Source: Boswellia sacra
Lineage: Eukaryota > Streptophyta > Magnoliopsida > Sapindales > Burseraceae
Reading direction: 5' to 3'
Assembly: GCA_013180625.2 (NCBI GenBank)
Contig: SNVD02013789.1
Coordinates: forward strand, 1-64,000
Length of the DNA: 64,000 nt
A program made the translations under genes and the position numbers. The notes under the pieces are model-generated. The model had not been told where the DNA came from. It saw nothing but the letters and a program-made list of their open reading frames with translations, and searched no databases. This document shows, piece by piece, positions 31,545 through 42,806 of the stretch (within the stretch, counting starts at the first letter, position 1; every line of letters starts with the position of its first letter).

Positions 31545-34500
31545 CATGGCCAGGGAACCAGAGAAGATGATGAAATGAGTTCACCGATCGTCTACTCCGT
31601 AATAAATCACATGCTGAGTCAATAGAGAAAATACCAGAGCTGTGGCCCTTCCAAACAATATGGTCAGGAATCCCCATCATAGGCCGAATGTTGACAGAGT
31701 CCCAAATCCGTCCAAGGACCAGCCCACCATCAGGAAAAGCCCAATCCCTATCCTAAATAATAGCTGCGACCTTGGCATCTGAGGGAAGACTTGTGGATGA
31801 AAGAGTCCTAAAAGAAAACAAGTCACAAAGATACCCCTGCGGCAACCAGTAATCCTACCAAAGTGAGGTATCACGGCCATCTTCAATGCAAGAGACAAAT
31901 TTACCCCTGCACCAATCCCGACTGTGCAAAATCTTCCTCCAAGACCAGAAGGCTCCAGAAGTAACCTGAACCTACCAAAATGAGCGGCCTCGAAGGAGCA
32001 CCTTATGAACCCAAGAAGACTATGTGGAGGACTTGTCAAAAAGAAGTCTCCAAACATGCTTCAGAATAGCAGCATGATTCCACTCCTTCACTCGCTTAAT
32101 TCCAATCCCCCCTCCTTCAACAGATAGCAAACCGAATCCCAAGCGACTTTGGCCCCAGAACGAGACAAAGATGTCCCTTTCCAGAGGAAAGCAGCCAGAA
32201 TACCCTCGATCTTCCGCACCACAGTTGTCAGTAATATGAACATGGAGGACTAATAGACCTGGATGGAAAAAAGGATTGACTTGATTAATTGAAGACGACC
32301 AGCATAAGTCAGCATAGCAGATGTCCATAACCTGACTCTCGACAAAATCCGTTCTATCAATGGAACATAATCTGAGAACCGTAATCTAGTATTGATGAGA
32401 GGCACCCGCAAATATGTAACTGGCAAACTCCCCACCTAAAAACCCAAGATGGCCTGCAATGTAGTTCGGTCCTTATCAGTTACTCCAGAAAAGAATACAT
32501 GACTCTTGGCCGAATTTGTCACTAAACCAGAGAGCTCTACAAACTCTTGCAAAGCTGCACGAACCACCCTAACAGAGCCCATGTTTGCCCTGCAAAAGAC
32601 CATCAGATCATCTACAAAATAATGATGAGTGAGAGAGACCTGCTGACATCTCTAATCATATTAAAAATCAGGCCTCTGAGAAGCCTCTCGAAGAATACCA
32701 CTCAAACCCTCCATGGCCAACACAAAAAGGTATGGTGACAATGGATCGCTCTGTCGAGCTCCCCTGGAGGTGGGAAAGAACCTATGAAGCTCTCCATTTA
32801 AAGCAACTGAGAAATGTGCAGAAGACATACACGTCTCAATCCATCGAACCATACACTCTAGAATTCCGATCGTTCATAACCCCAAAAGGATGAAATCCCA
32901 ACTGACAGTATCAAAAGCTTTACGAATATCCACCTTTAAAGTACACCGGGGAGGCGAGCTCCCAAGATGGTAATTATGCATGAGTTCTTGAGTTAATAGA
33001 ATGGCATCAGAGATCCTCCGACTTGGGACAAAAGCAGATTGTGAACTCCCAGTTATATCAGGTAAGACTACTTTGAATCGATTCACAATCACTTTGGAAA
33101 TGCACTTGTAAAGTATATTACAACAAGAGATTGGTCGAAAGTCACTCATAGTCCTCGGAGACTCAACTTTGGGGACCAAGGCAATCTTAGTGGCATTAAC
33201 ACACTTCGACATTTGGCAAGTTGTGAAGAAGTAGCGCACAGTAGCCGTAAACTCACAGTAATAATATCCCAAGCCCTTTTGAAGAATAAAGAATAATACC
33301 CATTCGATCATGGAGCTTTATCATCGGGAATCGAGAATAAAGCTGACATGATCTCATCATCAGTAATAAGGCATCTCCTTAGAAACTCTTCCAGAGAAAA
33401 ACCGAGAAGCATCTACAAGAGAAGGGTGAGCAGGAGCTGTAAGCAATTTCTGAAAATACCTCACAGCTAGATGACCTAAGTCGCCTCGGTTTGTAACAAT
33501 AGTACCATCCTCATCGTAAAGTTGATGAATCCGATTTCTGACCTGTCTATGGATCAGAGACTTGTGAAAGAACTTGGTATTTTGATCCCCAGAGAGAGCC
33601 ATTGGATCCGTGACCTCTACCGAAAGAAAGCCTATTCATCCCTACACAACTGGGAATACTGCTTAGCAAAATCCCTCTCAGCCAAAATACACTATGGAGA
33701 ATAAGGGTTCTTATCCAGAGCAGCCTGAGTTGCGGCCCACTGAGCTCTAACCTCAATGACCCTACTAGAGATGTAACTAGAAGCCTTGGCATGCAAAGTC
33801 TTAAACTCTCGTTTCAACAAACCCAATTTTTGCGTGACTCGAAACATAGGATCCCCATCCACAGGCGTAGACCTCACTCTCTGAACAATCTCCAAGAAGT
33901 CCTCTCGGTTAGCCCAAAGGTTCAAAAATTTAAAAGTACTAGAGGTCTACCTACGTTGATCTCCGAACTTGATGACCATAGCACTGTGATCAGAAACATC
34001 CCGTGGAAGAATCTAAGAAGTTGTATTTGGCCAAGTTAAGAACCATTAAGCGTTGCCAAAACTCTAATCAAGAGTCCGAAGAATAATACCCTCTCCCTGT
34101 TGCCTATTATGTCAAGTATACCGGAGCCCAAAAGTTGGTACCCTAATCAAAGTTACATCCTGAACGCACTGACCAAACTTATCCATATGACCATGCCAAG
34201 CCTGATCCCCTCCAACTCTATCCGACGAGCGTAAAATCGCATTGAAATCACCCAATGACAACCAAGGTAAGTCACCAAAACCCATGTACTAAGCTCTGAT
34301 AAAGTCCCATAACTGTCGACGAACACCCGGATCATTAGAACCATAAACAAAGAGCAAACCAAAAGAAACCCCATCTGATAATCTGGTAGCCCGATAAACA
34401 ATCCACTGTGGAGAAAGCTACAAATCACTCAACTATACAAAGTAGGATCCCAACACACCAAAACTCTGCAAGCAATTGACGCAGTGGCATTGGATAAGAA

Positions 34501-34641
34501 CTTCCAAGAAGGACAAATATCCAAAACAGCTGAAACAAGGTGTCGCTGATCAACCTTAGTCTCTAGGAGACCAATCAAACCTAAAGAATACTTAGAAATC
34601 CAGTTTCTAATTGCTCGCTGTGTAGAGAAGCCATTAAAGTT
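31545..34641 (-). pseudogene. LINE ORF2 remnant (endonuclease-RT)
   Basis: Collinear with the autonomous ORF2: endonuclease block (GFSTQRAIRNWISKYSLGLI), RT blocks (VPKVESPRTMSDFRPISCCN, KVDIRKAFDTVSWDFILLGL, RGARQSDPLSPYLFVLAME) and part of the C-terminal region. Many stop codons and indels break it into short frames. The sequence coding for the FADD box reads VDD-like on translation (acaaaataatg region near 32612), so the catalytic site is damaged too. The zf-RVT end is missing. Confidence 0.85.
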
Positions 34642-35226
34642 CTGGATCGGAGGGCGCTTTGCATCAAGAAGAACACATACCATCGCATACTCCAATCTGG
34701 AAAGATCGGAAGTCGTCTTGTCACAAGAAATAGGTTGTCTAACCATGCTGGAGACAATGCTAAGACCTTTGGTTGTCCACAAAGGGAACGGCAGGCCATA
34801 TAATCAGATCCAAACGGGAATATTCCTCAATTGATTTGTATTAAAATCTAAATGCGGGTTCTAAGGTTGTAAGACAATTGTTTTACCTCCGAACATCCAA
34901 GGACCGCGAGCAATGATGTTATGAACCTCTTCCTCCATTTGGAAGCCGAAGATGAGAAACCCCTTGTTTGTGGAACGGACGTCCTCCAAGCCGCTGGATT
35001 TCCATGCACGCATGGCCAACGAGCGAGCAGCATAAAAAGGCATCACATATCCCGGAAAGAAACCAACAAGACATCTATGCCATTCGGCCATATTTTCATC
35101 AACGATCTCATCTGGGATCTCAAGCATTGTACCCGATTTCTTGGGAGTAATCCCAAACAGTTTGCATCGACTACTCGAATCAGTAATTTTAACTTTGTTG
35201 GCCCAATTAGCCTTATGCGGATCCAT
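34642..35226 (-). pseudogene. LINE ORF1 N-terminal half fused to ORF2
   Basis: The start ATG is at 35224-35226 (MDPHKANWANKVKITDSSSR). DUF4283 is present (EWHRCLVGFFPGYVMPFYAA, ARGPWMFGGK). A stop near 34861 (TAG replacing a Trp-region codon) interrupts it. The frame resumes as MWTTKGLSIVSSMVRQPISC and RLEYAMVCVLLDAKRPPIQN, then passes straight into ORF2 sequence at FNGFSTQR. The knuckle, linker and basic tail are deleted. Confidence 0.8.
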
Positions 35227-35998
35227 TGACCAAACCACAAGGAATCAAGAAATCGACCAAGAGGCAAAGTTGCATGAAACAACCTGAAGAACAATCCGGG
35301 CAGGGCTGATGAACAGTGCCTCCGGTAGGATGAATAGTAACCACCGCGGTGAACAGTATTATCCGAATGAAGAAGCGACAATTTGAGGGGTTTGTGGTTG
35401 GAATCAGATGACGACCAAGAAGGAGAAGTTAGTCAGTGTTGTCCGATCTACTAGATGGTGACAAATGTGAGATGCAACTCGCCATTTTTTGGTGAGAGGT
35501 GGCGGTGAATAGTCAATCCGAAACTTTGTGGCCTTGAACGGAGGTGATGCGACGCGAATCTGGTGGTGCTGATGAAGGGAAACTTGTAGAACGTCGCCTG
35601 ATCTACAAGAATTTGATGGAGGTGAGATGCCACTCGCCGGTGACAGCGGCAGGCGGCGGTGAATAGTGAAAAATCCGAAACTTTGTGGCCTTGAACGGAG
35701 GTGTTGCGGTGCGAATTTGGTGGTGCTGATGAAGAAAAATTTGTAGATCGAGTTAAGACCAACACGATGATGGTCAAGGTGGTGTCCAACTCGCTCGCCG
35801 TCGATAATGAACAGTGAAATCCGAAACACTTTTTTGCAATTTTAACCGTTTTTCAGCAAGAAACTGAGGGCGGCCCAGAAGGAAAGTTGTCTTAAGATAT
35901 CCTGATCTACAACATATGTAGATCTGAAAGGCTGATTCGCAAATCGGCCGGAGTGAACAGTAACTCCGGCGACCCTAATTGAGAGAAAATTTTTTCTC

Positions 35999-36097
35999 CC
36001 CTAAACCCTACACCCTCCCCTAAACCTAAACCCTAAACCCTAAACCCTAAAGAAACCCTAAACCCTAAACCCTAAACCTAAACCCTAAACCCTAAAC
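35999..36097. repeat. Interstitial telomere-like repeat (CCCTAAA)n
   Basis: About 13 units, some imperfect (CCTACACCCTCCCC, AGAAACCCTAAA), between the 5' end of LINE copy D and the T-run of copy E. The junction is CCCTAAAC|TTTT. Confidence 0.93.
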
Positions 36098-38262
36098 TTT
36101 TTTTTTTGAAAAGTTACTTAGTAATATAAATCCAAAAAAATTAAAATGTACAAAAATCCGAGGGGAATACCCCAAGAATTACAAGAATGACGTAAAGTCC
36201 AAACATACAATCCAACAAAAGATTATAAAATAAAGACCACAAGCGGCCTAAAACAAAGTAAACAGGCCACAAACGGCCTTAACAACATAAATGATAAATG
36301 ACCACAAACGGTCTAAATCATAAAAGTACAAGAGCTTCAGCCGTTCTTGTTTTTCTTCTTCTTACCCTTCTTTACCGGGGTAGCTGGGGTGTCCGTATGA
36401 GTATCATCAATCCTATCAGATTGATCCTCATCACTCAGCCTTTTCAAAGGCTCAAAACGGGAGAGAGAAGTCTCAAGAGGTTGTCTTGTGTTTATCCGCC
36501 CTGACGAAACAGATGCCTCGCGATTGGTTGAATAATGGATAGTACCCAAAAGCTTACCTTGGTCGGTCGCAAAAGGAGATAGAGAGTCAGAATCTGAAAC
36601 TGACTCTGCGCTCAAAACTGTAGCAGCCTTAGGAGGCACAACTTGCACTAAAGAATCTGCTGGAATAGCAACAGCTTTCGAACTCTCAGCGACATCAGTC
36701 GCAACCTTACCCGAATTCAATGGGGCACCATCAGAAGAGGTGTTATCAGAGATGCTAGCCTCAATCTTATCCTGAATTGATGTCTTTGCCGGTTCCGGAC
36801 AATGGTGACCAAATTTGCAACATTTGGAGCAACGTTTTGGAATCCACTCATATTCGACTTCAATTTGGATGGGCTCAGGAGAGAGTTTGCACTTGAACTC
36901 AAAGTTCTAGATCGGAGTGCACTTTGCATCAAGAAGAACACATACCCTCGCATACTCCAATCTGGAAAGATCGAAAGTCGTCTTGTCACAAGAAATAGGT
37001 TGTCCAACCATACTGGAGACAATGCTAAGACCTTTGGTTGTCCACAAAGGGAACGGCAGGCCATATAATCGGATCCAAACGGGAATATTCCTCAATTGAT
37101 TTGTATTAAAATCTAAATGCGGGTTCCAAGGTTGTAAGACAATTGTTTTACCTCCGAACATCCAAGGACCGTGAGCAATGATGTTATGAACCTCTTCCTC
37201 CGTTTGGAAGCGGAAGATGAGAAACCCCTTGTTTGTGAAACGGACGTCCTCCAAGCCACTGGATTTCCATGCACGCATGGCCAACGAGCGAGCGGCATGA
37301 AAAGGTATCACATATCCCGGAAAGAAACCAACAAGACATCTACTCCATTCGGCCACATTTTCATCGACGATCTCATCTGGGATCTCAAGCACTGTACCCG
37401 GTTTCTTGGGAGTAATCCCCAACAGTTTGCATCGACTACTCGAATCAATAATCTTAACTTTGTCGACCCAATTAGCCTTATGCGGATTCATTGACCAAAC
37501 CACAAGGAATCAGGAAATCGACCAAGAGGCAAAGTTGCATGAAACAACCTGAAGAACAATCTGGGCGGGGTTGATGAACAGTGTCTCCGGTAGGATGAAT
37601 AGTAACCACCGCGGTAAACAGTATTATCCGAATGAAGAAGCGGCGATTTGAGGGGTTTGTGGTTGGAATCAGATGACGACCAAGAAGGAGAAGTTGGTCA
37701 GTGTTGTCCGATCTACTAGATGGTGGCAAATGTGAGATGCAACTCGCCATTTTTCGGTGAGAGGTGGCGGTGAATAGTAAATTCGAAACTTTGTGGCCTT
37801 GAACGGAGGTGATGCGGCGCGAATCTGGTAGTGCTAATGAAGGAAAACTTGTAGAACGTTGCCTGATCTACAAGAATTTGATGGAGGTGAGATCCCACTC
37901 GCCGGTGACAGCGGCAGGCAGCGGTGAATAGTGAAAAATCCAAAACTTTGTGGCCTTGAACGGAGGTGTTGCGGCGCGAATCCGGCGTTGCTGATGAAGG
38001 AAAATTTGTAGATCGAGTTAAGACCAACACGATGATGGTAAAGGTGGTGTCCCACTCGCTCGCCGTCGGTAATCAACAGTGAAATCTGAAACCCTTTTTT
38101 GCAATTTTAACCATTTTTCAGCAGGAAACTGAGGGCGGCCCAGAAGGAAAGTTGTCTCAAGATATCCTGATCTACAACATATGTAGATCTGAAAGGCTGA
38201 TTCGCAAATCGGCCGGAGTGATCAGTAACTCCGGCGACCCTAGTTGAGAGAAAATTTTTTCT
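36098..38262 (-). mobile_element. ORF1-only LINE, copy E
   Basis: Same 2.2-kb plan as copies B and C: modular 5' UTR (about 37492-38262), ORF1 (36337-37491), 3' UTR with AGGCC-ACAAAC-GGCCT and GACC-ACAAAC-GGTC hairpins, terminal stem-loop at 36158-36176 and poly-A. No ORF2. Telomere-like repeats lie at both ends. The 5' UTR is very close to that of copy D. Confidence 0.82.
36337..37491 (-). pseudogene. LINE ORF1 with a single nonsense codon
   Basis: The start ATG is at 37489-37491 (MNPHKANWVDKVKIIDSSSR). The frame is open through DUF4283 (EWSRCLVGFFPGYVIPFHAA) to an in-frame TAG at about 36908-36910, where other copies have CAG (Gln in IQNFEF). It then stays in the same frame through the knuckle CSKCCKFGHHC to the basic tail KKGKKKKNKNG. 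One base change therefore separates it from a full ORF1. Confidence 0.82.
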
Positions 38263-38291
38263 CCCCTAAACCTAAACCCTAAACCCTAAAC
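38263..38291. repeat. Short telomere-like repeat
   Basis: About four units (CCCCTAAACCTAAACCCTAAACCC-type) between the 5' end of copy E and the T-run of copy F. The junction is again CCCTAAAC|TTTT. Confidence 0.9.
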
Positions 38292-39936
38292 TTTTTTTGG
38301 AAAAATTACTTAGTAATATAGATCCAAAAAATTATAATGTACAAAATCCGAGGGGCTTACCCCAAGAATTACAACTAGGACGTAAAGTCCAACAAAAAGT
38401 TCAAGATAAAAAATAAAGGCCACAAGCGGCAAAAACAAAGTAAAGACCTCAAACGCCTTAACAACATGAAATAAAGGCCACAGGCGGCCTGAACAGAGCA
38501 AGATTTTTAATGACCATAAATGGCCTAACAATAAATGGAAAACAAATAAAAATGATCACAATGTTCAAACATAAAGAAATAAAAAAAACAAGTATGATTA
38601 AGTAAAGCCTTAACCCTACTTGTTCTTCTTCTTCTTGCCTTTCTTTATTGGAGTACTCGGGGTGTCCGAATGAGTATGATCAATCCTATCAGGTTGATCC
38701 TCATCACTTAACCTATTTAAAGGCTCAAAACGAGAAGGAGAAGACACAAGAGGTTGCCCTGTATTTATCCGCCCTGACGAAACAAATGCCTCACGATTTG
38801 TAGAACACTGGATAGAACCCAAAAGCCTACCTTGGTTAGTCGCAAATGGAGAAAAAGAGTCAGAATCTTAGACTGATTCTGTACTCAAAACTGTGACAGC
38901 CTTAAAGGGCACATCATGCATTGCAGAATTTGTTGGAAGAGTAACAACTTTCAAACTCTCAGCTACCTTGACCACTTCCTTACCCTTACGCAAAAGGGCG
39001 CTAATAGAGGTTTTTACCTCTTTCTTATTACCCTCATTCAAAGGGGGGTTAACAAAGGTATTTGCCTCTTTCTTATCCTTACCTAAAGTGTTTGCTGGAT
39101 CCGAACATCGATGACCAAAGGAGCAGCATTCGAGGCAATACTTTGGAAGCCACTCATACTCAACTCGGATTTGGATAGTCTCGGAAGAGAGCTTACATCT
39201 GATCTCGAAGTTCTTTACTGAAAGGTATTCTGCATTCAGCCAAACACATACCCTCGCATACTCTAATCTGGAAAGATCAGAAGTCATCTTGTCGCAAGAG
39301 ATAGGTTCTCCAACCATGCTAGAAACCATGGCAAGGCCTTTTGTTGTCCATAAAGAAAATGGTAGGCCAGGCAAACGGACCCAAACTGGGTACAATGCAG
39401 TATCAGTAAGATCAAGATTCAAATGCGGTTGCCATGGTTCTAAATAAATATATTTACCTCCAAATAACCAAGGACCGGGATCAATGATTGCATGAACCTC
39501 ATCCTCAATTCAAAAACGGAAGACGAGATATCCATTAACTATGGAATGCACGTCTTGTAGACCGCTAGCTTTCCAAGCACGCATGGCCATAGAGCATGTA
39601 GCATGAAAGGGCATCGAAAATCCCGGAAAGAAGCCAAAAAGACATCTACACCATTCGGCCACATTCTCGTCAATGATTTCATCCGGGATCTCAAGGACTA
39701 TTCCCGATTTATCGGGGAAAACCGGATACAATTTGCAACGGGTACTCGAATCAGTGATCTTAATTTTGTCAGCCTAAGAACCAACAGTTCACTTGGGTGG
39801 ATCCATCACCAGAATCACAAATCAACACAATAAAAACCTCATAAAAAGAGATGGAAAACGAAAGCAAACCAGGCACCGAAGACGGGCTTGCAAAGTCATC
39901 GTCGCCTCTTTAGATTGATAATTCGAGAGGAATCAG
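38292..39936 (-). mobile_element. ORF1-only LINE, copy F, 5' truncated
   Basis: A minus-strand copy with poly-A (T-run at 38292), the stem-loop near 38350-38364, several 3' UTR hairpins, ORF1 and about 130 bp of 5' UTR. It stops at 39936, where the oppositely oriented copy G begins. Confidence 0.78.
38616..39806 (-). pseudogene. LINE ORF1, several stops
   Basis: The ATG at 39804-39806 (MDPPK) is followed at once by two stops where other copies read TTAGSWADK. DUF4283 remnants follow (EWCRCLFGFFPGFSMPFHAT), then MVGEPISCDKMTSDLSRLEY, CLECCSFGHRC, a linker with a duplicated NPPLNEGNKKE / ALLRKGKE part, another stop near 38866, and KKGKKKKNK. It is more decayed than copies B, C and E. Confidence 0.8.
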
Positions 39937-41792
39937 GTTCGCACCGCAACACCTCCGTTCAAGGCCACAAAGTTTCGGATTGTCACTATTCATCGTCGCC
40001 TGCCGCCTGTAACCGACGAGTGGCATCTCACCTCTATCAAATTCTTGTAGATCGGGCGATGTTCTACAAGTTTTCCTTCATCACTGCCGTCTGTTTCGAT
40101 TGGTAGCACCCCCGTTCGTGGCCTAAAAATTTCGGATTTACTATTCACCGCCGCCTCTCACCGTAAAACGGCGAGTTGCATCTCACCTTTGCCACCATCT
40201 AGTAGATCGGGCAACACTGACCAACTTTCCCTTCTTGGCCGTCATCTGATTCCAACCACAAACCCCTCAAATCGTCGCTTCTTCAATTCGAATAATACTG
40301 TTTACCGCGGTGTTTACTATTAATTATACCGGACACACTGTTCATTAGCCCCGCCCAGCTTGTTCTTCAGGTTATTTCATGCAACTTTACCTCTTGGTCG
40401 ATTTCCTGATTCCTTGTGGTTTGGTTTATGGATCCGTCTAAGGCTAATTGGGCCAACAAAGTTAAGATTACTGATTCGAGTAGTCGATGCAAACTGCTGC
40501 GAATTATTCCCAAGAAACCGGGTACAGTGCTTGAGATCCCAGATGAGATCGTCGATGAAAATATGGCCGGAATGGCGTAGATGTCTTGATGGTTTCTTTC
40601 CGGGATATGTGATGCCTTTTCATACTGCTCGCTCGTTGGCCATGCGTGCATGGAAATCTAACGGCTTGGAGGACGTCCGTTCCACAAACAAAGGGTTTCT
40701 CATCTTCCATTTCCAAACGGAGGAAGAGGTTCATAACATCATTGCTCGCGGTCCTTGGATGTTCGGAGGTAAAACAATTGTCTTACAACCTTGGAACCCG
40801 CATTTAGATTTTAATACAAATCAATTGAGATATATTCCTGTTTGGATCCGATTATATGGCCTGCCGTTCCTTTTGTGTACAACCAAAGGTCTTAGCGTTG
40901 TCTCCAGTTGGAGAACCTTTATATTGTGACAAGACAACTTCTGATCTTTCTAGATTGGGGTATGCGAGGGTATGTGTTCTTCTCGATGCAAAACACCCTC
41001 TAATTCAGAACTTTGAGTTCATATGCAAGCTTTCTCTTGAGCCCATCCAAATTCAAGTTGAGTATGAGTGGGTTCCAAAACGTTACTTCAAATGTTGTAA
41101 GTTTGGACACCGTTGTTTGGAACCGACAAAGACTAGCAACCCTGATGGCACCTCTTCTGATGGTACCCCTTTGAATTCGGGTAAGGTTGTGACAAAGGTC
41201 GTTGAGAGTTCAAAACTTGTTGCTATTCCAGCAGATTCTCTAGTGCAAGTTATTCCTCCTAAGACGACTACAGCTTTGAACGCAAAGTCAGTCTCAGATT
41301 TTGACTCTTTATCTCCTTCTGCGACCGACCAGGGTAGGCTTTTAGGTACTATCCAGTGTTCTATTAATCGTGAGGCATCCGTTTCATCAGGGCGAATAAA
41401 TACAGGACAACCTCCTGAGTCTTCTCCCTCTCGTTTTGAGCCTTTGAATAGGCTAAGTGATGAAGATCAATCTAATAGGATTGATCATGATCATTCGGAC
41501 ACCCCGGCTACCCCTGTACGAAAGGGTAAGAAGAAGAAAAACAAGAAGGGTTAAAGCTCTTGTATTTTTTTGATTTAAATCGTTTGTGGTCATTTCTCAT
41601 TTATGTTGTTAAGGCCGTTTGTGGCCTTTTTTTACTTTGTTTAGGCCGCTTGTGGCCTTTATTTTCTATCTTTTGTTGGATTGTTTGTTTGGATTTTATG
41701 CCCTATTTGTAATTCTTGGGTATGCCCCTCGAATTTTTGTATATTATAATTTTTTGGATCTATTTTACTAAGTAACTTTTCCAAAAAAAAAG
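39937..41792 (+). mobile_element. ORF1-only LINE, copy G, inverted
   Basis: The only plus-strand copy. It starts inside the 5' UTR at 39937, keeps the modules to about 40427, then ORF1 (40428-41554), the 3' UTR hairpins (GGCCGTTTGTGGCC types), the stem-loop TTGGGTATGCCCCTCG near 41717-41735, and poly-A at 41783-41792. It meets copy F head to head and copy H tail to tail. No telomere-like repeats lie at its ends. Confidence 0.82.
40428..41554 (+). pseudogene. LINE ORF1, two frameshifts
   Basis: The ATG is at 40428-40430 (MDPSKANWANKVKITDSSSR). A shift near 40563 (DENMAGMA-stop against DENMAEWRRC) and another near 40907 (SSMVGEP has lost bases) break the frame. The remaining stretches are open: EWRRCLDGFFPGYVMPFHTA, ARGPWMFGGK, KTTSDLSRLGYARVCVLLDA, and the linker and tail to KKGKKKKNKKG. 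The knuckle reads YFKCCKFGHRC, with the first Cys changed to Tyr. Confidence 0.82.
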
Positions 41793-42806
41793 TCCAATAA
41801 AGAAAAATCTAAAGTGCCACGAAAAGTCTTAGCAACATAAAATAAAGGCCACAGGCGGCCTGAACAAAGAAAAGTGCCACAAAAGGCCTTAACAACATGA
41901 AATAAAGGCCACAGACGGCCTAAAAACATAAGTAAGATTTCCAAATACCATAAATGGTCTAACAAGAAAATGTAAACAAAAGTGACCAAATGGTACAAAC
42001 ATAAAGGAAATAAAAAAGAACAAGTCCAATAAAGCAAAGCATTAACCCTTCTTGTTCTTCTTCTTCTTACCTTTCTTTGCAGGAGTAGATGGAGTGTCCA
42101 AATGAGTATGATCAATCCTATCTAATTGATCCTCATCACTTAATCTATTCAAAGGTTCAAAACAAGAGGGGGATAACATAGGAGGTTTTCCTATATTTAT
42201 CCGCCCTGATGAACTAGAAGCCTCACAGTTGGTAAAACATTTGGTCGAACCTAAAAGTCTACCCTGATCTGTCGCATATGGAGATAAAGAGTCAGAGTCT
42301 GAGACCGACTCTTTACTCAAATCTGGAGGAGCCTTAACAGGCACATCTTGCACTACAGAATCTATTGGAGTAGTTGCAATTTGTAAATTCTCAGCGACCT
42401 TGGTCACTTCCTTGCCCTTATTCAAAGGGGTAGTATTGGTGGGGTCTGCCTCTTTCTCATCCTCATCTGAGGACACTTCTGGTTCACAACGGTGACCAAA
42501 CCTATAGCATCTGGGGCAACATTTTGGAATATATTCATATTCAACTCTAATTTGGATAGGCTTGGGAGAGAGTTTACATCTGAACTCGAAGTTCTTAACT
42601 GGAGGGTTATTTGCATTAATAATAACACATACCCTCGCATACTCTAATCTGGAGAGATCAGAGGTCATTCTGTCACAAGAGAAAGGCTCCCCAACCATGC
42701 TGGAAACAATACTGAGGCCGTTGGTTGTCCATAAAGGAAACGGTAGGCCATATCACCGATCGGTCGGAGTGAACAATAACCCCGATGACAAGTTGAGAGA
42801 AAAACT
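41793..42806 (-). mobile_element. LINE copy H, internally deleted (C-terminal ORF1 part)
   Basis: 3' UTR hairpins (AGGCC-ACAGGC-GGCCT, AGGCC-ACAGAC-GGCCT, ACC-ATAAAT-GGT) lead into an open 657-nt ORF1 part at 42042-42698: MVGEPFSCDRMTSDLSRLEY, CPRCYRFGHRC, a linker and KKGKKKKNKKG. Just upstream the frame continues to about 42751 and then jumps to the last 50 bp of 5' UTR (GTCGGAGTGAACAATAAC), deleting DUF4283 and most of the UTR. The extreme 3' end is missing where copy G joins. Confidence 0.75.

Larger units (their letters stand above)
31545..35998 (-). mobile_element. LINE copy D, ORF1/ORF2 fusion, 3' truncated
   Basis: A minus-strand LINE. The 5' UTR (about 35227-35998) has the ~150-bp modules and ends in telomere-like repeats. 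ORF1 is cut at about 34642 and fused directly to ORF2. The 3' end is lost at 31545. The ORF2 part is about 80% similar by eye to that of the autonomous LINE but full of stops. Confidence 0.8.
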
